Shown here one piece after another: positions 24,735 to 35,200 of a stretch of DNA of 64,000 nt (the stretch's first letter is position 1; each line of letters starts with the position of its first letter). The DNA is from Tubulanus polymorphus (taxonomy: Eukaryota > Nemertea > Palaeonemertea > Tubulaniformes > Tubulanidae): positions 11,778,278 to 11,842,277 of the forward strand of contig NC_134030.1 in NCBI RefSeq assembly GCF_964204645.1, given 5' to 3'. Both the position numbers and the translations under genes were made by a program. The notes beneath the pieces are model-generated. The model was not told where the DNA came from and ran no database searches. It saw only the letters and a list, made by a program, of their open reading frames with translations.

Positions 24735-25050
24735 TGCAGTTAGTCCTGTATGTCTTTTTTATCGCAATTTACTGTGGTTTATTCCTGTTTGTCCTGTATG
24801 TCTTTGTGATCGCGATCGCAATTCATTGGTTGCATTGTTTACTGTTAGTCCTGTATGTCTATCGCAATTAAGTTAGTCCTGTATGTCCTGTATGTCTTAG
24901 TTAATCGCAATTCATTGGTTGAATTGTCTACTGTTAAAGCTGTATGTTCTGTATCTCTATCGCAATTTCATTGGTTGCATTGTTTACTGTTAAAGCTGTA
25001 TGTTCTGTATCTCTATCGCAATTTCATTGGTTGAATTGTTAACAGACCTC
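24735..25050. repeat. Degenerate tandem repeat, about 60-75 bp unit
   Basis: Repeated blocks of GTCCTGTATGTCT, ATCGCAAT and TCATTGGTTGCATTGTTTAC occur about five times with variable spacing. It lies within transposon B and shows no coding content. Confidence 0.75.
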
Positions 25051-25190
25051 TGTATGTACATGTAAAAATAATTAAGGTTCTGACAACAGGTTTGTAAAGT
25101 AATCAGCTATCTGTTTTGTCTATCGTTGCTTAAATTGTTAACTGTTGTTTTAGAGTTCTGTATGTCTTTGTCGATCATTTTGTCTGCACT

Positions 25191-25432
25191 CAGGGGCGGA
25201 TCCAGCATTTTGAAGGGGGGGGGGGCAAATGAAAGCAACAACAGATGGCTATAAGCCATTCCAGAGCAAGCACCGATAACGCGAAGACCCTCCCTAAAAA
25301 ATTTTTGGAAAAATAGATGCAAGCAGGTGCATTCTGAGCATTACTCAATAGAAAGATTTCATTCGGTTTTTAGTCAGTAACGCATAGATTTGCGGCTACA
25401 TCGGTAAAAATAGAGGGTCGGATCCGCCACTG
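25191..25432. mobile_element. hAT-type miniature element
   Basis: The left end CAGGGGCGGATCCAGCATTT and the right end GGATCCGCCACTG are imperfect inverted ends of the common CAGGGGCGGATCC class. No 8-bp duplication is readable. Similar half-ends occur near 10550, 32440-32590 and 39400. A poly-G run follows the left end. Confidence 0.55.
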
Positions 25433-25686
25433 AATAGCTATTGTTTTGTGTAGGATTGTATCTGTGAATTAAGTAAAGTTACTTACTCCAGTCTGATGTT
25501 ATTGCTTATTGCTCGTATTTTATTGTTTTAAGTGTGCGAATATTTTTCCTAGATTTATGGAGATCAGGATGACGAGGGTTCAATTTGAACCAACAAATAA
25601 ACAAAAACATTCAAACCTCAAATTAATCCGTTTACTTGTCTTTATTTTTGGGGAACATTTTTTACCTAGTTCAAATTTGATAACAC

Positions 25687-25824
25687 AGTAGTCGCTTGTT
25701 CCAAAGCGATGTGCCGTTGAAGACAGACCTGAAGGTCTTTGCCGACAGCGATGCTATCCAGGATTTCAAAGGATGTGAAGAAGGTGCATCTTCGACAACC
25801 ATGTTTGCAGTTTTAACAATTTAA
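25687..25824 (+). other. Open frame with exon-like character in transposon B
   Basis: After an AACACAG acceptor-like site the plus frame reads SSRLFQSDVPLKTDLKVFAD, then SDAIQDFKGCEEG, and stops. It has balanced amino-acid use and no match I can name. The antisense frame is also open (ATG to stop). It could be a terminal exon of an unidentified transposon gene. Confidence 0.2.
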
Positions 25825-26136
25825 AACAATAGATTCATTAACAACTTAAAATTTAAAGGTTTAGTGGACTCATGTTTAACCAGGGCAGGGATTTCTCGCA
25901 ACCGTACATGATATATACATACACTAGCAGTAAATACAATGTACTTCTAACCCTTATAAAACTTAAACTATTATTAGTTATTTTACAATTATTAAATGGC
26001 AACGTTTAAATGCGATGTGCGCTCAGAGCGGCCGTAGTGATTTTGGCGTATTGTGGGATTCGAACCGCTCGGAATTTGTACTAGTGACGTCACTCGCCAT
26101 CGACCAAAACAGGCTTTCAACCTTTTGCATATTAAG

Positions 26137-26271
26137 CGTCATTAAACTTCTCAACTTTGGACGTTATTAACAACGAGTCGTTGTTATCTGGTTATGCAAC
26201 AAAGTAAACTATTCATTTGAAAAGACAATCGCGTCTAGAAAAGGTGTTGAGATAAGGTCGGGGCCATCAAT
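26137..26271 (+). promoter_or_regulatory. Probable HRG1 5' flank and 5' UTR
   Basis: Only about 135 bp separate the right target duplication of transposon B from the HRG1 start codon, so the core promoter must be here, inside the transposon's right end, or in an upstream untranslated exon. I see no clear TATA or initiator element. Confidence 0.35.
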
Positions 26272-29200
26272 ATGGTGGATGTTGCACCGTCGCTCTGTCG
26301 AGTGAAAGTTCACTTGACTTTAGCTGTGACGGGAATCGTAATTGGAATCTCGTCATTTTTAGTTTTTGGACTCAAATTCCAAAATTGGCACGCTGGATCA
26401 TGGGGCTTGGTATCAGGTAAACTCACAGTAACATTGTAGGCCTATTTCATTTTTAAAATCATTAATCAACCATCCACAGAGTACTGTTTGTCACAGGGGT
26501 TTGGCGATGGGCTTGGATTCTGTTTCCGGGTTGTTGATAATCTCGGAAGAATGGGGCTAAATATGAACTGCGAAGTAATTTAAAATATCACGGAAATACC
26601 TTGTGTTTATATTGTTTATTTATCCGCTATGAAGTTCCGATAGAAAATTGGTCGTTGAGGACCATTATCAGACGGTTGCGACGCTTTACTATAATATAAA
26701 ATCACAAGGGATGAAACCCTTCAAGTCGTGCCAGCCTGAAAGTTGGGACAGTCACGTGACTTAAAGCTTCTTATTTGACTGAATGTGAACCTGAAGCATC
26801 TAAGATGGAAACTATGATACGAAAAATATTCAAGAATAACTTGCATTCAAATGCATTTTTTGTCTATGAATTATATATTTGATCATAATTTATTCTTTAT
26901 AAGTAGCCTAATTAATTTCATATGAATCATAATCTGACAATTGATATCGGTCTGTGAATATGTTAACTTTTCATGTTGAAGTTTTAAATGTGATGACATC
27001 ATCAGAATGTCACATGACTGTCCCAACTTTCTGGCTGAAAATTTAAGTACAGCGGAGGCCTGGCATTTCATCCCTTGTGATTTTATATAAAGCGTCACGA
27101 CCGTCTGATAATGATCCTTAACAACCAATTTTTTATCGGAACTTTATAGCGGATGAATAAACAATATAAACACAAAGTATTTCCGTGATATTTTGAATTT
27201 ATTCGAAGTTCATATTTAGCGCCATAATCGCGAGATCATTAACAACCCGGATATAGAGTCCAAGCCCATCGCCAAACCCCTGTGCTGTTTGTGTGGTTTT
27301 TTGTTAGACAGTCAGGAACACTTTCCAAAAACGGCTTATTCTGCCAATTTCGGCGTTTTCCGCCAATAACGGCAGAATTAGCCATTTATGGATCACTCAG
27401 ATTTGAAACTTTCACAGTTGTTAATGACTTACTCTAGTCTAGTACCTAGCCGTTGTTCCTCAAACAACGTTTAGGGCGAAAGTGCTCATATAAGGTTAAT
27501 TTTCGTCCCTCATTTCGAGGGATGAGGCTTTGAGTGTCTATTTCACCCCTGAAAACACCATCAACTTACCTCAAACTGACTGTTCTGTAAGCAGATGGAA
27601 GTTAACTATTGTTTGTGCATAAATTTGTAATCCTAAGTAGCTTTTGACGATTGTAGTAGCTCAAAACTTTTGACTAGTCGCCTCAAAAAAACAGTTGAAG
27701 TGAAGCAACATACCGTAACAAATATGGCGGCGTTTCGAGGTGCATGATGGGAGTGTAAATTACGGATTCGGACTTAAACTTGGACTGACATTGATGCCAA
27801 TGCAGATATTATTCTTGTTTCAAATTCTTAAGGTTAAAATTGACCAAAATTTAAGCGTTTTATCAACAAAAAATAACATTTAGAGTAATTTTAGAGAGAC
27901 ATATTGAATTTTCACATTTTATTAATTTCGTCCGTATTGGAAATCCCGATAGTGGCAAGCAATTCAAATCAAATCAATAAATTCTCCGGTTCGCGTTTTT
28001 AATCATCAAAAATTTTATTATCAAACACATTTTCAAAGTCAACAAGGTAACTAATTAATTCATTATAGTACAAAGGTTTGAATGTTGATTTGACACTTAA
28101 ATCAGTTGTTGCATTGCAATCAACAGGAGTTAACCTCTATATGATACTTTAGCGTCAGACGTTGTAAGGAACTGTAACAACGACTGGTATTCAGACTAGG
28201 CTTAATCGGCCAGTTACAGCTCACTAAGTTTTCAAGTTTTTCGTGCACTTGCGGTTCAATTAGCGCATGTTGCCGATTACGTCATAATCTCGAGCAGACG
28301 ATAAGCTTTCATATGACGCTAGGATGGAAATTTTTGAGCTAGGTAAAGTGGTCAAATTTACGTTTTTCTAAATGATTACGTCATATAAAGCCCAAAAACT
28401 CAGGGAAACTCTCAAAACTACTACAGCATGAAACAAAGTTATTAATCATGATTTTTGTTAAGAATAAATGTGGGAACTAGTTTTAAAAACTATTATAAAG
28501 TTTTCAAGTAAACGTTGCCATGGGTACACATAAAAACATTCGCTATTTCTGGGGTATTCCTCCGTTTATGGTGTAGTTTGTTTTATAACCATAAACTATT
28601 ACGCCATTATTGGCAGTCAACTTGTTATATATGAGGATTCCCCCACCCACTTAGACGTTTTCCCTAGTGTCTACGCGGTACTTTTTTTGGAATAAAATAA
28701 TTGATTTGCTGAGGTGAACGGATGTGTAAATATATGTTAAAAATAAAATTATTATTATTATTATCATTGTCATAAGACAAATCAAACTAGTGTATCAAAA
28801 ATCTAGTTAATAAGTGTTGCCCATGGTCTATCTTATAATAATAAATATAAAATAATAAAGCATTAATAAATATAATAATAATAAAGCATAGAATGGTTGA
28901 GGGATATATTGGACTGCATAAGATGTTGGTTAATTGAAGGTAATTAACATCATGGATGCCTCCCAGCTAATTGGACTTGTGATGGGTAGTGATTGAATGA
29001 ATTGATGGCCCATGACAGTACAACACTCAAAATCAATACAGCAGTATCTAGATTCATTTCAAAATACAACAAACGTTTTCGAAACAATTTGGGATACATG
29101 TATGTATATATTTATTACATAGAAAACAGGTATACAGAAAGAAAAGAATTTCAATACAGTTGCCATCGGAAATTCTGTACATTTATATTTAATTCTTTCT

Positions 29201-32200
29201 TGAAGCCTGGAATGGATCAATGAGATTAATTTTTCGGCGCAAATATACAAATGTATGCCAGCAGAAAAGCAATGATGTCATAATAGGGACTCCCATTGAA
29301 GTAAGCACTATTAATAGCACCTGTAAACTATCTAAGCTAAAAACGCTGTTTCTAGCAATGTAGTTTTAAAAACTGTAACAGCTGAAAAAGGCGGAAATGG
29401 TGTTATTTAAGAAAAGCCAAAAATGGCAGGAAACGCCGATTTCAGCTAAATCGGCAGAAGCAGTTTAAAACTGAGTAATCCATAAACGGCTGATTCTGCC
29501 GTTATTGGCGGAAAACGCCGTTATTGGCGGAAAACGCCGAAATTGGCAGAATAAGCCATTTTTGGAAAGTGTTCCTGACTGTTAGAGGCCTACATGATCA
29601 GATGATAGGCTGATGACGATGTTGCATTATTTAGTTTCGCCCTAGTCTGAATACGAGTCGTTGATACAATTCCCTCTAATAACGTCTGACGGAAAAGTGC
29701 GATATAAAGGTTAACTCATGTTTTTTGCAATGCAACAACTGATTTTAGTGTCAAATCAAACCTTTGTACTTAAATTAGATAATTAGTTACCTTGTTGACT
29801 TTGAAAACTTGTTTTATAATGGTCCTCCTTATCACCGAGATGACGTAGTTTCCCTAGATGAACTGAGATGAACTGAGATGAACCAAGATGAACCGAGATG
29901 ACATGAAATATAACATATTTATTTATTCCTTATCGATTTTAACACTTGAAATCATATTATATCAGTAATAAATGCCTGCTAGCGTCATATTTTACATATT
30001 TTGTCAGATATTTTTCAAGAAAAATAACTTTTAACTTCACTGAGATGAGATCGTCGATCACACGTATTTGAAGTCAAATTTTTTTAAACAAAATATCCGG
30101 AAAAATATGTATAATATGACTTTAAAAGGTATTTACTTCTGATATAACATGATTTCAAGTGTTAAAATCGATAAGGAATAAATGAATATGTTGTAGGCCT
30201 GCTATTTCATGTGATCTTGATCTCGGTTCATCTCGGTAATAAGGAGGACCCTTTTATAAATACGAAGTGGATATTTAACTGTATACGGCAAAGTGTTTAC
30301 TTCCGCTATTTTACCGAACATTATTACTATATATATAGTATTAACTAATAAAATAACAATAAAATCATTATATTGGGTTTAGGGTAAGGGTTTCGGGTTT
30401 AGGATAGGGTGAAGTACTATAGATAGTTAAAACATTTGATTGGTTTTCAGCGAGCTCGGTGGTCTAGTGGTATGACGCTGTGCTAGTTATTTACTGGCCC
30501 GGGTTCGAGTCTCGCTCTATCAGGTCTATTTCCTCTAACCCTATTCTCCACACTATCCTTGAATCTTCTAAGTCGCGCACCTCTGTGCGCATGCGTGGTG
30601 TGAATCAGCCGATCAGCGATGATGTAAAATAGCGGAAATAAATACTCAGCCGTATGCAGTAAGATATCCACTGCGTTTATAATAATATTTTAGATAGTAT
30701 TTTATTTTAAATCGGGAACAGGAGAATTCATTGATTTGATATGAATTGAATTTATTGCCACAATCGGGATTTCCAATACGGACGAAATTAATAAGATGTG
30801 AAAATTCAATAGGCATACGTCTCTCTAAAATTACTCTAAATGTTATTTTTTGTTGATAAAAAGCATTGATTTTGGTGAATTTCACCTTAAGAATTTGAAA
30901 CTAGAATAATATTTGCATTGGCATCAATGTCAGTCCAAGTTCAAGTCCAAATCTGTAATTTATCCTCCAATCATGCAACATGAAAAGCCGCCATATTTGT
31001 TATGTTGCTTCACTTCAACCATTTTTTGAGGCGACTAGTCAAAAGTTTTGAGTTACAACGATCGTTAAAAGCTATTTAGGATTATAAATTTATGCCCAAA
31101 CAATAGTTTATTTCCATCGGATTGCAGAACAGTCAGTTTGAGGTAAGTTGATAGTGTTTTAAGGGGTGAAATAGACTCTCAAATTAACCTGATATGAGCA
31201 CTTTTGACCTACACGTTGTTTGTGGAACGATGGCTAGGTACTAGACTAGATTTGCTCTGCAGTCTGTCGAGTGAAAGTTCACTCGATTTTAGCTGTCACT
31301 GGAATCATTATTGGCATTTTTACAAATGTGGCGGTATAACGAAATATTGATCATGAGAGTTGACATATAAAGCATAGCTATTGACCAAATCCAGAATTGA
31401 CATGGGACAGTAGACTCTGGTTGCCTCGGAGCCGACCATCGCGGATAAAAAATAAATACCCTTTTTTCTGTAACACATTCTCAATTAAAATATATCGCTT
31501 TGCTCAGAGCCGATCGGGTTGGATTATCGTTCAATGCGGAGGTTTTTACTGGAACAAACAATCTCTTTAACGCCCACCTTGGACACTGAGAGTGCTTTGT
31601 AAAATCGGGTTTTGTCAACGGTCTGGCCGATCGATAATCATTCGTATGCTTAATACACTACGCTCAAAGCTATTTTTAGCACACTCAAACGCCCGTAATT
31701 TCACTACTAATGGGCGAATTGAACAGATTAAGCAAAAATATATTTCGTCATTTGTTCTTATTTATGGTGCGAAAAGTTTTCATATTTAATTAATTAAATT
31801 AATTAAAAAGTGTCAAAAATTCGATTTATTTGAGCAATCTTATGTGATTTATTTATCCTTATGTCTTACCTCTTCGCTACCATGCGTGACGTATATTTAC
31901 GTCGCAAATAATGACCTTCTCTCACCATGTGCGACGTATATTTACGTCCCAAATATATTCATTTACTACAATTGCTGGTGTGGTGAGTCACTACGCCGCT
32001 GGTGTATAGACGTACTAAATGATCGTCTGCTTCAATTTAGTTACACTATTTATTCATAGATGGCGAATCAGTGCCTCAAATACTGAACTGAATTGAAACT
32101 AAATATGAATATGGGAAAATGCTCTGGTGAGGGGCGTTACATTACCTATGGTAGCGAAGAGGTTAAGGATAAGAAAGAAAATCTGTTGGCCAAAATTCCG

Positions 32201-35200
32201 TTTATTGACGATAAAAATCACAATAATCATATCATTCAAATACAGGTAATTCATTGAGTGTATTCACCCTTTCAGTGCTGACTAATCAATACCCTATAGT
32301 GCTGGAGATAATTTGAAAATTTTGAAAAATTCCACCCTACTGTGTTGAATAATGGGAATACCACTATAGTGCGTATACACCGCAGCGCGGTATATCGTTA
32401 GTTACTAATATTTCATACGGGCGGATTCAAAATTTCAAGGTGCCCTAAACAAATTTTTTTTTCAATTTTCTATTCAAGGAAAATTCTTTATAGAACTAAA
32501 CCATCCGTAAATCAGTTCTTAGAGTGCCCTTATCAAAATGTGCCCTAACTTTACCTGCTCCCCATCCTTAATTAAACCCTAGATCCGCCCCTGTTTCACT
32601 ATGTTTGACAAGTGCTGCCATCTTTCAATAGAGATAAAAACTTATTACATCAATACACCGCAGTGCGGTGTACTAGCAAAATCCATCACTGAAAGGGTTA
32701 AGCCTTTTTACACTATTCTATAAGAATAACTTTTTTATAATGGTGAACATCAATCTGGTCGGACATCGTTTACCTCAGATAATTTCCCATGGTCCCCAGA
32801 GATCTGAGGTAACCGGAGTCTTCTGTACATAGCCTAGGCCTTTTTTTAATAGCTTGGTTTACAGGGTAGACCTATAAAAATATTATTTTGGGAGGAAATA
32901 AAAATTTTAAAGAAATTCCCTCAGTGAGATAAAATCACTTTTTGATGGAATATATAGGCCTACATATGTCCAAACAAATGATTCTTGGAAAGTTCGAATT
33001 CTGCACACTGTGATCAAAAAAGAACCTCACGTTTTTCAATATTTTTTCATCATTCAAGCCAGGATTCTCCTTCCGCGGAGGTGAAAAATTGTTTCTTTTT
33101 GTTCGTTTTTTCAATGAAATTGTCCACAGATGGAAATAGAATTTAAAAAATTTTTTTTTACATTTGACTTATTTTCAAATTTAGGGAGGCGGTTCCGTAA
33201 ACCAAGCTATTAAAAATAGGCCCTATGACTATGTATATTGCCCTTGACGGTTCCCTCTTCCTTCACAAATGATTTCATCTCACTAAGGGAATTTTTTATT
33301 TCCTCCGAAACTATGTCTGAATAGGTCTTCTCCGCGAACCAAGCTATTGAAAAAACACTGATTTGTGCATAACATATAGGCCTAGCCTACCAGTTGTACA
33401 AAGAAACCGAGCATGGGCTGATTTCACATCAAGCCTTTTTATATTGTTTCAGGTGTTTTTGCAACTCTGACATTGTATGTCCATATACAGTACATGAGGG
33501 AGATCTGGAAAACATGGACATACCGTTTGAAATACTTCATCATAATTGGTTGTTCTTGTATGCTTGTTGCAATTGTTGGATTTGTTGCATATGTTACTCT
33601 TGGAGCTGTATTCCATCAAGGTGAGTAAACACGTTTGCGGTGCAGGCCGATGTGGGGAATTCTGAAGGTTAAGAACCCCTGGAATCCCTTTGGTATATAA
33701 CGTACTACGCATTATGGACCTTTGTCAAAAGAGTATGATCTGTGTACAGTATAACCTCTCTATAGTGAACGCTTGGAGTTCCGGAAAAAATGTTCACTAT
33801 AGAGAGGAGTTCACTAAATAGAGGTAGCACATATTTGTGTCACGCCACCTACCAGCAGTTAGAGTAACTACTCCCATAGTGAGAAATTAGTCTATTCATC
33901 AACTAATTCAAAATGATCAAAGGATAGTCATTACTTAATTACTTAACTCTCCCGCTACACGGGATTAAACCATCATCACCTAACACCAAACCTAGTTGGT
34001 TTACAAGTGAAGGTCGTTTAGAATAGGTGTATTTATTGCTCAATTTCTCGTTCCTAGGAATTTTATCACTTCACAATAGTAATTGTTTTGAATGGATTTA
34101 ATCCACGTGATCTCTGCATTGTTTATATCCCGGGCTGTCAAAACATCATGGCCGCTTTCCGAAGGTCTGAATGCAAGTGTAACTAAAGCCGTTAGTTATT
34201 AGTATGAACCGCATCCGGAGACATCAATTACCTCCGATATATCTGCTTCCGGTTGCTGGACTTTCACACAAAATTCGTTATCCGCTTCTACGCTGGCAGC
34301 AAGTATAGTAGAAAAGTTCTTGGTACCAACTGAGGTTATTGGCCATGCCTCTTCGTCTAAACATAGCCACGCTGGACCTTTAATCCAGTCTGATCTACAA
34401 AGCTCATCGTAAGTGGCTCCGCATGATAGGATATCTGCTGTTTTTTCTTTAGAAGCCACGTGGTACCAGTTGCCGACATCACTGCAACCTTTTATCGAAT
34501 CCACACGATTCTGTACGAATTGTTTTAATTTCTTATTCGATCGTAACCAATATAACACTACCGTATTTTCCGGCCAATAAGCCGAGGGCAGTTTTTTAGC
34601 CTAAAATACATGGATTTCATAAAGCTTCGCCCAATAAGCCGAGGCCCTTCATCAGAGATTTTAATTCACTGATTTGTCAATTAGTTCGTCTTAATTGACG
34701 ATTTAAGAGGCTGACAGTAGCGCCCGCCGATGTGTGAGAGTGGTGTGTATACTATCATCGCCGAGTGACTGTGCTATATATAGACTCACTCAGCTGATTA
34801 CTATACACACAGCCATACACGCAGTACGCGGCTCACTGCTGATTTGCATATATACTAATGTATGAACTGACACGTGGTAGTACGATGAACTCGCACGTTA
34901 TATAAATGTATACCATTGCCGCTGTGCTTCAGCAACAGCTCATTTAAGTTGTTCATAAGGTTGGGGCCCTCATATGAACACAAATTGAGGCTCGGCGACC
35001 CACTGCTGGAGTCGAAAACAATGTGCAGGGGTGTGGTTTCACTGTCCTTGAAAACGCAAAAATGGGGTACCTAAATAGTAGCAGTCCGCCTCCACGAGGG
35101 CGATGTCCGGGTTTTTAACTGGCGAAACGTAACGTTTCGCAATGTTATCCACCATAACATTCAAGTACGCATCTGTCAAATTCGCTGTCCTCTCAATGCA

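Larger units (their letters stand above)
21339..26128 (-). mobile_element. 4.79 kb DDE transposon B with 44-bp TIRs and 9-bp duplication
   Basis: The ends start GCAAAAGGTTGAAAGCCTGT and match over 44 bp with a single difference (left 21339-21382, right 26085-26128). ATATTAAGC is directly repeated outside (21330-21338 and 26129-26137). The left copy overlaps the right target duplication of element A, so the two inserted into one 11-bp site. Transposase exons are on the minus strand at 21834-23246. Later insertions inside it include a 179-bp mariner-type element, a 341-bp TIR element and a hAT-type miniature, plus a minisatellite. It ends 144 bp before the HRG1 start codon, so it abuts that gene's promoter. 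Confidence 0.85.
27309..29581. mobile_element. TIR element with about 70-bp ends, 2273 bp
   Basis: CAGTCAGGAACACTTTCCAA at the left is mirrored at the right; the matching extends through the TTGGCGGAAAACGCCG region, giving about 70 bp of TIR. TTAGA is repeated outside (27304-27308 and 29582-29586). T1 copy C is nested inside. The rest of the interior (28200-29400) shows no coding sequence that I recognise. Confidence 0.75.
29645..31246 (-). mobile_element. TA-flanked TIR family T1, copy D (carries two insertions)
   Basis: Outer ends match family T1 and abut TA (29643-29644 and 31247-31248). At its TTTTATAA site (29812) two other inverted-repeat elements have inserted back to back (29820-30251 and about 30260-30676), after which the T1 sequence resumes. 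Confidence 0.8.

Noticed and set aside
28993-29250. Overlapping frames on both strands
   Set aside because: Frames are short, open on both strands and inside an AT-rich transposon interior; no domain.
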